Shown here piece by piece: positions 24,884 through 36,693 of a stretch of 64,000 bases of DNA (positions within the stretch are counted from its first letter, which is position 1; each line of letters begins with the position of its first letter). Under the pieces are notes generated by a model. That model saw only the letters and a program-made list of their open reading frames with translations, was not told the origin of the DNA and did not search any database. Source of the DNA: CADCTP01 sp963849885 (GTDB taxonomy: Bacteria > Actinomycetota > Actinomycetes > Mycobacteriales > CADCTP01); assembly GCA_963849885.1 (NCBI GenBank), contig CAWKIV010000006.1, positions 558,001-622,000 of the forward strand, given 5' to 3'. A program made the position numbers and the translations under genes.

Positions 24884-25888
24884 GTGACCGCGACCACGTA
24901 CCGGCTGACCCAGTACGCGCACGGCGGCGGGTGCGCCTGCAAGATCCCGCCGGGCGAGCTGGAGGCGGCGATCGCCGGGCTGCTCGGCGCCGGCCCGCGG
25001 GACCCGGCCGGCGAGCTGCTGGTCGGGCTGGACGACGGCGACGACGCCGCGGTGGTCCGGCTGCCCGGGACCGGGATCGCGGTCGTCGCCACCACCGACT
25101 TCTTCACCCCGGTCGTGGACGACCCGTACGACTGGGGCCGGATCGCCGCCGCCAACGCGCTGTCCGACGTGTACGCGATGGGCGGCCGGCCGCTGGTCGC
25201 GCTCAACCTGCTGTGCTGGCCGCGGGACGTGCTGCCGTACGAGCTGGCCGCGGAGGTGCTCCGCGGCGGGCTGACCGTGGCCGGCGAGGCCGGCTGCCAC
25301 GTCGCCGGCGGGCACAGCGTGGACGACCCGGAGCCCAAGTACGGCATGGCGGTGACCGGGCTGGTGGACCCGGACCGGCTCATGCGCAACGACGCCGGCC
25401 GGCCCGGGCTGCCGCTGACGCTGACCAAGCCGCTCGGCATCGGCGTGCTCAACAGCCGGCACAAGGCCACCGGCGCGGTCTCGGCCGAGGCGGTGGCGGC
25501 GATGACGACGCTCAACCGGGACGCCGCCGCGGCCGCCGTCGCCGCCGGCGTCCGGGCGGCCACCGACGTGACCGGCTTCGGGCTGCTCGGCCACCTGCTC
25601 AAGCTGGCCCGGGCCAGCGGGGTGACCGCGGTGGTGGACGCGGCCGCGGTGCCCTACCTGCCCGGGGCCCGGGAGGCGCTGGCCGCCGGGCACGTCTCCG
25701 GCGGCACCCGGCGCAACCTCGACTGGGTGCGCCCGCACGCCGACCTCGACGCGGTGGGCGAGGACGAGGCGCTGCTGCTGGCCGACGCGCAGACCTCCGG
25801 CGGGCTGCTGCTGGCCGGCGAGATCCCCGGGCACCCGGTCATCGGCGAGCTCGTCCCCCGCCGCGCCGCGCTGGTGGAGGTGCGCTGA
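24884..25888 (+). CDS. selD: Selenide, water dikinase SelD (Cys form)
   Basis: The product is 334 aa. SelD makes selenophosphate from selenide and ATP. The catalytic motif G-G-G-C-A-C-K places Cys17 and Lys20 exactly at the E. coli numbers when translation starts at the GTG, which supports that start over an upstream ATG inside the tRNA gene. The catalytic position is a Cys codon, not TGA. The AIRS-like ATP-binding domain continues with D-F-F-T-P-V-V-D-D and G-G-H-S-V-D-D-P. It is divergent from tRNA-Sec and overlaps the next gene by one base. Confidence 0.95.
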   Translation: MTATTYRLTQYAHGGGCACKIPPGELEAAIAGLLGAGPRDPAGELLVGLDDGDDAAVVRLPGTGIAVVATTDFFTPVVDDPYDWGRIAAANALSDVYAMGGRPLVALNLLCWPRDVLPYELAAEVLRGGLTVAGEAGCHVAGGHSVDDPEPKYGMAVTGLVDPDRLMRNDAGRPGLPLTLTKPLGIGVLNSRHKATGAVSAEAVAAMTTLNRDAAAAAVAAGVRAATDVTGFGLLGHLLKLARASGVTAVVDAAAVPYLPGAREALAAGHVSGGTRRNLDWVRPHADLDAVGEDEALLLADAQTSGGLLLAGEIPGHPVIGELVPRRAALVEVR

Positions 25889-26871
25889 TGGAGCGGGTGG
25901 TCGAGGAGTTGCTGGCCTCCGCCGAGCCGTCGGTCCGGTGGATCGTCCGGACCCGAGTGCTCGGCGAGCCGGACGGCGACGGGCTGCGGGCGGAGATCCG
26001 CGAGTCGCCGCGGGTGCGCGAGCTGCTGGCCGCCCGCGGCCCGGACGGCCGGGTGGACGACCCGAAGCAGCCCTACTCGAAGTGGCGCGGCGCGCACTGG
26101 ATCCTGCTGGCGCTGGCCGAGCTGGGCTACCCGCCCGGGGACGAGGACCTGGTGCCGCTGCGCGACCAGGTGCTGGACCGGTGGCTCACCCCCGCCGTCT
26201 TCCAGGACGCCCGGACGCCGACCGGCAAGGGGATCCTGGTCGTCGCCGGGCGGCACCGCCGGTGCGCCTCCCAGCAGGGCGCCGCGCTGCTCGCGGTCAC
26301 CCGGCTCGGGCTGGCCGACGAGCGGGCGGCGACGCTGGTGGAGCGGCTGCGGCACTGGCAGTGGCCGGACGGCGGCTGGAACTGCGACAAGCGCGCCGAG
26401 GCCCGGATGTCCTCGGTGGCCGAGACCCTGCTGCCGCTGCGCGGGCTGGCCGCGTACGCGGACGCGACCGGCGATCCGACCGCCCGGGACGCGGCCCGGG
26501 ACGCCGCCGAGGTGCTGCTCGACCGGCGGATCGGCTGGCGGCGGTCCACCGGCGCCCCGCTCAGCCCGCGGACGACCAAGCTCCGCTACCCGCTGTACTG
26601 GAACTACGACGTGCTCGGCGGCCTGCGCGGGGTCGCCGAGGCGGGCCGGCTCGGCGACCCGCGGTGCGCCGACGCGCTCGACTTCCTCGAGGCCAAGCGG
26701 CTCCCGGACGGCGGCTGGGCCGCCGACGGCCGCTACTGGGAGCCGGCCGCCGGCACCAAGTCGCTGCGCGACCGGGTCGACTGGGGCCCGGTCCGGCCCG
26801 GCGTCCGCAACGACTGGATCACCGCCCACGCCCTCACCGTCCTCACCGCCGCCGGCCGCTTCGCCGCCTGA
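25888..26871 (+). CDS. Squalene-cyclase/prenyltransferase-fold protein of unknown function
   Basis: The product is 327 aa. Repeated helical units with the Q-W/G-G-W motif (W-P-D-G-G-W-N, P-D-G-G-W-A-A-D) indicate the alpha-alpha barrel of terpene cyclases and related proteins, but no DxDD or metal motif for cyclisation is evident. It opens M-E-R-V-V-E-E-L-L-A-S-A-E-P-S-V-R-W and overlaps the selD stop (TGATG), so it is translated with selD. Why such a protein follows selD is unclear; the coupling may be chance. Confidence 0.75.
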   Translation: MERVVEELLASAEPSVRWIVRTRVLGEPDGDGLRAEIRESPRVRELLAARGPDGRVDDPKQPYSKWRGAHWILLALAELGYPPGDEDLVPLRDQVLDRWLTPAVFQDARTPTGKGILVVAGRHRRCASQQGAALLAVTRLGLADERAATLVERLRHWQWPDGGWNCDKRAEARMSSVAETLLPLRGLAAYADATGDPTARDAARDAAEVLLDRRIGWRRSTGAPLSPRTTKLRYPLYWNYDVLGGLRGVAEAGRLGDPRCADALDFLEAKRLPDGGWAADGRYWEPAAGTKSLRDRVDWGPVRPGVRNDWITAHALTVLTAAGRFAA

Positions 26872-26875
26872 CCGG

Positions 26876-27619
26876 TCAGTTGCCCACCTTCGACAGGTCC
26901 ACGACGAGGTCCGGCGGCGGCGGCTTCACCTCCAGCGGCTGGTCGTACTCGAGGAAGTCCAGCGTGCCGGTCTCGTCGGCGGTCTTGCCGGTGGTGGACA
27001 GGTACATCGGGTACGGCTTGCCGGTGGTGGCGACGTAGACGGTGGCCTTGCCCTCGTCCGAGGTGAAGGTGACGCCGACGGTGTCGACACCAGCCACCGT
27101 GCGGCGGTCGGCCTTGGTCACCGCGCCGTCCGCCTTCAGCGACTCCTCGGCGAAGGCCGCGGTGTCGGTGAAGGCGAGCAGCGCCTTGAGGCTCGGGTCG
27201 CCCCGCTTGGCCTTCAGGTACTTGCCCTTGAGCAGCTCGGTCGCCGCCCGGTCGCGGGTGAGCTCGAGCCAGAACTCGGCGTTGCCCTTGACGTACGCGT
27301 CCTGGCCGACCTTCAGGATCTCGGCCGGGTTGTGCCGGACCGTGACCGTGCCGCGGGCACCCTGGGTGCCCTTGATCCGCATGTCGATCGCGTACACCTG
27401 GCCGTCCTCGGTGCCGTTGCCCTTCACGTGCACCGAGCCGGCGTTCCGCAGCGCGTCCTGCGCCGCGGTCAGGATCTCGGCCGGCGGCTTGTCGGCCACC
27501 CCGTTCGAGGCGGGGGTCGGGCTGCTCCCGCCGTCTCCGGTCACGCTGTCGACCGCCGAGCAGCCGAGCAGCAGCACCGCGGCACCGAGGGCGGCGCCGA
27601 GCAACCGGGTCCGACTCAT
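26876..27619 (-). CDS. LppX/LprAFG-type lipoprotein
   Basis: The product is 247 aa. The signal ends in the lipobox A-V-L-L-L-G-C-S, and the mature domain has the half-barrel pattern of the LppX_LprAFG family (I-K-G-T-Q-G and T-V-T-V-R-H), which in mycobacteria carries lipids across the cell envelope. The length is typical. Monocistronic, convergent with the cyclase-fold gene. Confidence 0.85.
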   Translation of the reverse strand: MSRTRLLGAALGAAVLLLGCSAVDSVTGDGGSSPTPASNGVADKPPAEILTAAQDALRNAGSVHVKGNGTEDGQVYAIDMRIKGTQGARGTVTVRHNPAEILKVGQDAYVKGNAEFWLELTRDRAATELLKGKYLKAKRGDPSLKALLAFTDTAAFAEESLKADGAVTKADRRTVAGVDTVGVTFTSDEGKATVYVATTGKPYPMYLSTTGKTADETGTLDFLEYDQPLEVKPPPPDLVVDLSKVGN

Positions 27620-27706
27620 GGGAGCTCCTTCGCATCCGGCCCCCGCGTGGCGAGAACCGGACGCCGTTCCCGGCCGATCGTGACGCGATCCTGACGCCGT
27701 CAGCCG

Positions 27707-28025
27707 TCAGCCGTCGGCGTCGTCGTCGGTGGCGGAGATGCGGTCGGAGACGCGGGCCGACGGCGCGGACTGGGCGCCGCCGGAGACCGGGGCCTCGGGC
27801 ATCCGGGTCTCCGGGACCTCGACGCCCTCCGGGGCTCTCGTCGTCGTCGCCGGTCATGGCCGGGTCGTCGCGGGTCTGCTCGACCGGGGCGGTGCCGGGC
27901 GTCGACTCGGCCGGCGGGCGGAGCACGCCGGCGTGCTCGCTGCCGGCGGCCGCGGTCTCCACCCCCTCGACCACGTCGGCGCCGCTGCGCTCGTGCGCGG
28001 CCGGGTCCTGGTCCGGGTGCGTCAT
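27707..28025 (-). CDS. Small acidic hypothetical protein, one frame change
   Basis: From the ATG the frame reads M-T-H-P-D-Q-D-P-A-A-H-E and on to M-T-G-D-D-D-E-S-P. An extra base in the CCCC run near 27836 then shifts it. Removing that base joins it to P-E-G-V-E-V-P-E-T-R-M-P-E-A-P and the end R-I-S-A-T-D-D-D-A-D-G, giving 105 residues. It is acidic, without a recognisable domain, and probably disordered. It overlaps the VWA gene by 4 bases (ATGA) and so ends the CO dehydrogenase operon. Confidence 0.5.
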
Positions 28026-29218
28026 CGGGTCCCTCCTCCATCGTCGCGTACGGCGGCCACCACGTCGGCCAGGGCGGCCACGGTGTGCCCGCTGACCACC
28101 GCGTCGCAGTACGGCAGGGCGGCCGCCATCCCGCCCACCAGCGGGGCGAACCCGGCCGCGGCGCTGCGCGGGTTGACCCACACCACCCGGTGGGCGAGCC
28201 GGCGCAGCCGGGCCATCTGCTCGGCGACCAGCCGCGGGTCGTCGCCGGCCCAGCCGTCGGACACGATCAGCACGACCGCACCGCGCGCGGTGCCGTGCCG
28301 GCCGTGCTCGGCGACGAACCGGCGCAGGCTCTCCCCCAGCCGGGTGCCGCCGGCCCAGTCCGGCGCGGTGGCCGCGGCCCGGGCCAGCGCCGCGTCCGGG
28401 TCCCGGCGGCGCAGCGCGCGGGTGAGCCGGGTCAGCCGGGTGGCGAAGACGAAGGCCTCGGCCCGGGCGTCCACCACGGCGCCGTGCAGCAGGGTGAGGA
28501 AGACCCGGGTGTACGGCTCCATCGACGCGGACACGTCGCAGAGCAGGACCAGCCGGCGCGGGCGGGTCCGCCGGCGGCGGCGGACCAGCCGGACCGGGTC
28601 GCCCGCGGTGCGCTGCGCCCGGCGGATGCTGCGGCGCAGGTCGACCCGGTCGCCGGCGCGCACCGAGCGGCGGGTCCGGCGGGTGCGCCGCGGCGGGGCG
28701 GCCAGCACGAGCCCGCGCACCAGCCGGCGGGCCGCGGCCACCTCGGCCGGGCTGAGCTCGGGGAAGGCGGTGTGCCGCAGCCGCTCGTCCGGGGCCGCGA
28801 CCGCCAGCACCGCCTCCCGGGCCGGCTCGCCGGCGGGCTCGCCCGGATGCCCGAGCTGCGGGCCGCCGCCGGCGGGCGGGACCGCGGAGTCGTCCAGCCG
28901 GGAGGTCACCGCCGGCGACCGGCGGACCGTGCGCACCGGCGGCGGCGCGGTCGGGTCGCCGCGGGAGTCGGCGACGTCGGCGCCGCCACCGAAGACCGCG
29001 GCGAAGACCCGGTCGAAGGCGGGCAGCTGGGACCGGTCGGCGACGAAGGCGAGCCGCGCGGCCCAGTAGAGCCGGCCGGCGTCGGTGGGCGGCAGCAGCG
29101 CGAGCATCCGGGCGAACCGGGCCGCCCGGTCCGGCGTGGCCGGCACGCCGGCCCGGTGCAGCCGGTCGGCCAGCCCGGCCGCCAGCGCGGCCGGCTCCAC
29201 CCGCAGCGCCGCGGTCAC
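28022..29218 (-). CDS. coxE: VWA domain CoxE-like protein
   Basis: The product is 398 aa. The C-terminal half is a von Willebrand A domain with the MIDAS motif D-V-S-A-S-M-E and the supporting W-A-G-G-T-R-L-G-E-S and I-V-S-D-G-W. The N-terminal half is helical. It is coupled by GTGA to the MoxR ATPase, the usual CoxD-CoxE pair required for maturation of the CO dehydrogenase active-site cluster. The middle region (about 120-200) is Pro/Gly-rich and low-complexity. Confidence 0.88.
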   Translation of the reverse strand: MTAALRVEPAALAAGLADRLHRAGVPATPDRAARFARMLALLPPTDAGRLYWAARLAFVADRSQLPAFDRVFAAVFGGGADVADSRGDPTAPPPVRTVRRSPAVTSRLDDSAVPPAGGGPQLGHPGEPAGEPAREAVLAVAAPDERLRHTAFPELSPAEVAAARRLVRGLVLAAPPRRTRRTRRSVRAGDRVDLRRSIRRAQRTAGDPVRLVRRRRRTRPRRLVLLCDVSASMEPYTRVFLTLLHGAVVDARAEAFVFATRLTRLTRALRRRDPDAALARAAATAPDWAGGTRLGESLRRFVAEHGRHGTARGAVVLIVSDGWAGDDPRLVAEQMARLRRLAHRVVWVNPRSAAAGFAPLVGGMAAALPYCDAVVSGHTVAALADVVAAVRDDGGGTR

Positions 29219-30198
29219 GGAGCGCCGACCAGCCAGGGCAGCCCGGCCCGGCGGACCAGCTCCTGGTCGGCCCGGTCCTTGAGCACCGAGCCGAGCGTCG
29301 CGTCCGCGGCGGCCGGCTCCAGCCGGGTCACCCCGAGCAGGGTGAGCGCGGCCACCCAGTCGATCGCCTCGGCGATCCCGGGCGGCTTCTCCAGCTCCAG
29401 GGTGCGCACCCGGGTGACCGCCGTGGCCGCGGCGACGGCGAGCGGCCCGGCGCTGTCCGGCACCCGCCGCCGGATGATCTGCACGGTCCGCTCCGGCGCC
29501 GGGTAGTCGATCCAGTGGTAGAGGCAGCGCCGTTTCAGCGCGTCGTGCAGGTCGCGGGTGCGGTTGGAGGTGAGCACCACCACCGGCGGGTGGGTGGCCC
29601 GGATCGTGCCCAGCTCCGGGACGGTCACCGCGGACTCGGCCAGCAGCTCGAAGGTGAACGCCTCGAAGTCGTCGTCGGCCCGGTCCAGCTCGTCCAGCAG
29701 CAGCACCGCCGGCCGCGGCCCCGGGTGCTCCAGCGCGGCCAGCAGCGGCCGGCGCAGCAGGTAGTCCGGGCCGAACAGGGCCTCCTCGGACACCGGCGCG
29801 CCCCGCGACTCGGCCAGCCGGATGCCGAGCAGCTGGCGGGCGTAGTTCCACTCGTACAGCGCCTCGGCGGCGTCGATGCCCTCGTAGCACTGCAGCCGCA
29901 CCAGCGGGGTGTCCAGCACCCGGGCCAGCGCCTTCGCCGCCTCGGTCTTGCCGACGCCGGGCTCGCCCTCCAGCAGCAGCGGCTGCGGCAGCCGGACGGC
30001 CAGGAAGAGCGCGGTGGCCAGCCCGGGGTCGGTGAGGTAGCCGGCCGCGTCCAGCGCCGCGGCCAGCGTCTCCACGTCCGGGACGCGGGCGCGGACCTCG
30101 GCCTCGGCCCCGGCCCGGGCCGGCACCCCGGCCGGGTCAGGCACACCGGCCGGGTCAGGCACCCCGGCCGGGTCAGACACCCCGGCCGGGTCAGGCAT
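29215..30198 (-). CDS. coxD: MoxR-type AAA ATPase (CoxD-like)
   Basis: The product is 327 aa. Walker A is G-E-P-G-V-G-K-T, Walker B L-L-L-D-E-L-D, and the sensor Asn lies in V-V-L-T-S-N-R-T. MoxR ATPases of CO dehydrogenase clusters help install the copper-sulfido bridge with the VWA protein. The N-terminus carries four copies of the hexapeptide P-D-P-A-G-V encoded by an 18-base tandem repeat. This part overlaps the end of the XdhC gene by 8 bases, and the true start could be downstream of the repeats. Confidence 0.9.
   Translation of the reverse strand: MPDPAGVSDPAGVPDPAGVPDPAGVPARAGAEAEVRARVPDVETLAAALDAAGYLTDPGLATALFLAVRLPQPLLLEGEPGVGKTEAAKALARVLDTPLVRLQCYEGIDAAEALYEWNYARQLLGIRLAESRGAPVSEEALFGPDYLLRRPLLAALEHPGPRPAVLLLDELDRADDDFEAFTFELLAESAVTVPELGTIRATHPPVVVLTSNRTRDLHDALKRRCLYHWIDYPAPERTVQIIRRRVPDSAGPLAVAAATAVTRVRTLELEKPPGIAEAIDWVAALTLLGVTRLEPAAADATLGSVLKDRADQELVRRAGLPWLVGAP
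30128..30198. repeat. 18-bp tandem repeat (four units)
   Basis: Units of the type CCGGCCGGGTCAGGCACC recur at 30128, 30146, 30164 and 30182 with one or two changes each. They encode the P-D-P-A-G-V array at the N-terminus of the MoxR protein. Being a multiple of three, copy-number changes would not alter the frame. Confidence 0.85.
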
Positions 30199-31134
30199 AC
30201 CGCTCCGGCTCGGCCAGGAAGGCCCGCCGGCAGCCCTCCGCGCAGAAGTACGCGAGCCGCCCGCCGGCCTCCGCCCGCAGCGCACCCGGCGTCACCACCA
30301 CCGTCATCCCGCACACCGGATCCACCGCCGTCTCCGGCCCGGCCGCGCCGATCTCGAGGTTCGGTCCGGCGATCGCCGGCGTGTCGCGTTCCTCGAGATC
30401 GGCGGAAGGGGGACGCGGGAGGGGGACGCGGGGGCGGGCGCGCTCGGCGACCAGCTCGGCCACGATGGACAGCGCGATCTCGCCGGCCGTCCGGGCGCCG
30501 ATGTCCAGCCCGGCCGGGCTGCGCACCCGGGCCCGGTCGGCGTCCGGCACGTCCAGCGCGGCCAGCACCGACGCGGCCCGGATCCGGGAGCCGACCAGCG
30601 CCACGTACGGCACGCCGGCCCGCAGCGCCGCCTCCAGCGCCTCCGTCTCCCCGCGCCCGTGCGAGGCGACCACCACCCCGGCGTCGTCCGGTCCCGGGTC
30701 CACTTCGGACCCCGCGACGGCGGCGAAGCCGACCGGCCCGACCAGCGACGCCAGCGCGTGCGCGACCGGGGTGTCGCCGACCACGACCACCCGCGGCGCC
30801 GGCCGCCGCGGCTGCAGGAAGATCTCCAGCGCGCCGCCGCTGACGCACGGGTTGGCCACCGTGACGGCGCCGTCCTCCTCCACAGTGGACGGATCGCCCG
30901 GCGTCACCCGGAGCAGCACCGGCTCGCCGGTCTGCAGCACCCGCAGCCCGTACAGCCGGACCGACTCCTCGGCGCAGGTGCCGCCGACGAAGCCGACGAT
31001 CTCGCCGTCCGGGTGCACGATGGCGGTGTCCCCGGCGTGCGCGCTGGTCGGGTGCTGCGCCCGCACCACGGTGGCGTGCGCGAACGGCACCCGGGCGGCC
31101 TCCAGCTCCGCCGCCCGGGCGGCGAGGTCGACGC

Positions 31135-31138
<4 letters not shown>
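30191..31138 (-). CDS. XdhC/CoxF family maturation protein fused to a C-terminal YHS domain
   Basis: The product is 315 aa. The N-terminal part is the XdhC_CoxI domain (G-F-V-G-G-T-C-A-E-E-S), then a Rossmann-like XdhC_C domain (V-V-V-V-G-D-T-P-V-A). These proteins bind and sulfurate the molybdenum cofactor for xanthine dehydrogenase-family enzymes. Residues about 270-315 form a YHS-type metal-binding domain (D-P-V-C-G-M and Y-F-C-A-E-G-C). The GTG start overlaps the coxL stop as GTGA. The fusion suggests that metal, perhaps the copper of the CODH site, is handled by the same chaperone. Confidence 0.85.
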
Positions 31139-33482
<2,344 letters not shown>

Positions 33483-33486
<4 letters not shown>

Positions 33487-33982
33487 TGGGCGTCTCCCAC
33501 TGCGGTGGCGGGGGTGTGCGGATGGCCGGCGGCGTGCCGGATCGAGCGGACGATCGTGGCGTAGCCGGTGCACCGGCAGAGCTGGCCGGAGATGGCCTCC
33601 CGGATCTCCGCCTCGGACGGGTCCGGGACGCGGTCGAGCAGCGCGCGGGCGGTCAGCATCATCCCGGGCGTGCAGAAGCCGCACTGCAGCCCGTGCTCGG
33701 CGATGAACGCCTCCTGGATCGGGTCCAGCCGGCCGTTGACGGCCAGCCCCTCGACCGTGCGCACCTCGTGCCCGCCGACCATCGCGGCGAGCACCGTGCA
33801 GGACTTCACCGGCTCGCCGTCCACCTGCACCACGCAGACGCCGCAGTTGCTGGTGTCGCAGCCCCAGTGCGTCCCGGTCAGGCCGAGGTCGTCGCGCAGG
33901 AAGTGGACGAGCAGCGTGCGCGGCTCGACCTCCCGGGTCACCTGCTCCCCGTTGACGGTCATGGACACCGGGATCTTCGTGG

Positions 33983-33986
<4 letters not shown>
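33483..33986 (-). CDS. coxS: Carbon monoxide dehydrogenase small (2x[2Fe-2S]) subunit CoxS
   Basis: The product is 167 aa. The plant-type ferredoxin motif C-D-T-S-N-C-G-V-C and the alpha-helical-domain motifs C-G-F-C-T-P-G-M and C-R-C-T-G-Y hold two [2Fe-2S] clusters that pass electrons from the molybdenum site to FAD. The ATG overlaps the coxM stop. A short C-terminal extension after Y-A-T-I-V-R-S-I is poorly conserved. Confidence 0.95.
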
Positions 33987-34888
<902 letters not shown>

Positions 34889-34962
34889 CGACACCTCCGG
34901 GGCGCACGTCAGACAGGTAAGGCCGCGCGCCCCCGCCGCTCGGCCGCTGCCACTCTGTCACG

Positions 34963-34995
34963 CGACAACTACAGGCGGTACTCGGGTAGTTGTCG
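34963..34995. promoter_or_regulatory. 10-bp perfect dyad between the ABC exporter and cox operons
   Basis: CGACAACTAC and GTAGTTGTCG are exact complements separated by 13 bases. The dyad lies 7 bases after the stop of the ABC permease and about 75 bases upstream of coxM on the same strand. It could be the terminator of the exporter operon, though it lacks a U-run, or an operator of the CO dehydrogenase genes. Confidence 0.5.
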
Positions 34996-35001
34996 AACGA
35001 A

Positions 35002-35817
35002 CTACGCTGACGCTCCAGAGTAACGCCGCAGGGCGCGCCGCCAAGCCCAGCGCGTCGACACCGCCAGCAGCGTGGTGAAGCCGACCGAGGCGGCCAGCAG
35101 CCAGCCGGCCGAGCGGCCGGTCAGCACGGCGGCCGGCACGGTGATGGCGAAGGCCAGCGGCACCAGCACGGTGAAGCCGACCCGCAGCCAGCCCGGGTAG
35201 ACCGACACCGGCCAGCGGCCGGCCTGGTACATCCCGTCGAACAGCTCGATGATGAAGTCCACCCGGGTCACCCAGAAGGAGCCCACGGTCAGCAGCAGCC
35301 AGAAGCAGTAGATCGCGACCGCGCCCAGCGCCAGCGCCGCGGCGAAGGCCAGCACCGCCCCGACGCCCACCGAGCCGGGCAGCCGCGCCGCCGCGAAGAC
35401 CACCAGCGCGGCGCCGACCAGCACGTCCACGGCCTGCCAGAGCTGGAAGCGCCGGACGCTGACCAGCAGCTGCCCGTCGGCCGGCTTGGTCAGCACGTAG
35501 TCCAGCGTGCCCTCCTGCACGTCGGCCATCAGCTGCTGCATGTTCGGCTGGATCGCCGACCGGATCACGCCGCCCATCAGCACGTACACACCCATCACGA
35601 CCAGCAGCTCGCCGGCCGACCAGCCGCGCAGCGACTCGGTCTGCCGGAAGACCAGCGCGAGCACCGCCAGCGAGGTGCCGACCGCGATCGCCGACTGCAG
35701 CAGGCTGAAGAAGAAGTTCACCCGGTACTGCAGCTCGTTGAGCACGCCGATCCGCAGGAACGTCCCGGCCAGCCGGGCCGCGGCCCGCACTCTGCTAACC
35801 ACCCCGAACCCGCCCAC
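35002..35817 (-). CDS. ABC-2 family transporter permease
   Basis: The product is 271 aa with six hydrophobic segments, of the ABC2_membrane_6 (DUF990) type. The first helix is preceded by a basic stretch (R-V-R-A-A-A-R-L). It is the last gene of a three-gene exporter (ATPase, permease, permease) and starts 3 bases after its partner's stop. The transported compound is unknown. Confidence 0.88.
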   Translation of the reverse strand: MGGFGVVSRVRAAARLAGTFLRIGVLNELQYRVNFFFSLLQSAIAVGTSLAVLALVFRQTESLRGWSAGELLVVMGVYVLMGGVIRSAIQPNMQQLMADVQEGTLDYVLTKPADGQLLVSVRRFQLWQAVDVLVGAALVVFAAARLPGSVGVGAVLAFAAALALGAVAIYCFWLLLTVGSFWVTRVDFIIELFDGMYQAGRWPVSVYPGWLRVGFTVLVPLAFAITVPAAVLTGRSAGWLLAASVGFTTLLAVSTRWAWRRALRRYSGASA

Positions 35818-35820
35818 CCG

Positions 35821-36639
35821 TTAGTTGCCCACCGCGGAGTAGCGGCGGACGCCGACCCGCCAGACCGCCGCGACCAGCGCCGCGCCCACGGCCACCCAGA
35901 CCGCCTGCAGGCCCAGCCCGGTCAGCAGCTCGCGGGTGCTCAGGTCGCCGGCCAGCACCTCGATCGGGTAGCCGAAGGTGTACTTGAACGGCAGCACGTC
36001 GGCCACGGCCGCCGCCCAGGCCGGCAGCAGGGCCAGCGGCACCAGCCGGCCGGACAGCAGCAGCTCGGCCGTGAAGTACATCTCGTACAGGGCGGTGACC
36101 CGGGTGGTCCAGAAGGTCACCATGCCGAGCACCCACAGCAGCATGGAGCGGATCAGGTACGCGCCCCAGATCGCCACCGCGAAGACCACGACCTCGAGCG
36201 GGCTCACGTCGAAGGTCGGTCGGAAGACCAGGGTGAGCCCGGCGGCGATCGGCAGCCACAGCACCACCGCGACGACCTTCCAGCCGGCGAAGTAGGCCAG
36301 GTCGTAGTGGATCGGGTGCACCGGGCGGACCAGCATGCCGGACAGCTGGCCCTGCCGGATCCGGTCCTCCCACCCGTACGGGGTGAAGACGATGTTCATG
36401 TTCCGGACCAGCGTCCAGACGATGTAGTACGCGGCGAACTCGCCGGGCGTGATGCCGGCCACCTCGCCGCCGCGCGACTCGGCCACCGCGGACCAGACCA
36501 CCAGGTAGATCACCGGCTCGGCGACCATGCCGAGCATGTACGCGTAGTTGGCCGTCCGGTACTGGAACTGGACCTGCACCGCGGCCCGCGCGGTGGCGAG
36601 ATAGAGCCCGGGCAGGCCGGTGAGCCTCACTGTGCCCAT
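35821..36639 (-). CDS. ABC-2 family transporter permease
   Basis: The product is 272 aa with six membrane helices, the partner of the next permease and homologous to it (P-V-H-P-I-H-Y-D-L and the conserved internal R-P loop). It lies 54 bases from the ATPase gene. Function inferred as export of an unknown compound. Confidence 0.88.
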   Translation of the reverse strand: MGTVRLTGLPGLYLATARAAVQVQFQYRTANYAYMLGMVAEPVIYLVVWSAVAESRGGEVAGITPGEFAAYYIVWTLVRNMNIVFTPYGWEDRIRQGQLSGMLVRPVHPIHYDLAYFAGWKVVAVVLWLPIAAGLTLVFRPTFDVSPLEVVVFAVAIWGAYLIRSMLLWVLGMVTFWTTRVTALYEMYFTAELLLSGRLVPLALLPAWAAAVADVLPFKYTFGYPIEVLAGDLSTRELLTGLGLQAVWVAVGAALVAAVWRVGVRRYSAVGN

Positions 36640-36693
36640 GGTTCGCCTCCGGGCTCGCTCCGCTCCTCGGGCGCCTGGGGCGCCCTGCGATGC

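Noticed and set aside
24932..24943. Selenocysteine in SelD
   Set aside because: The catalytic codon is TGC, so this is the Cys form; no in-frame TGA or SECIS-like hairpin is needed.
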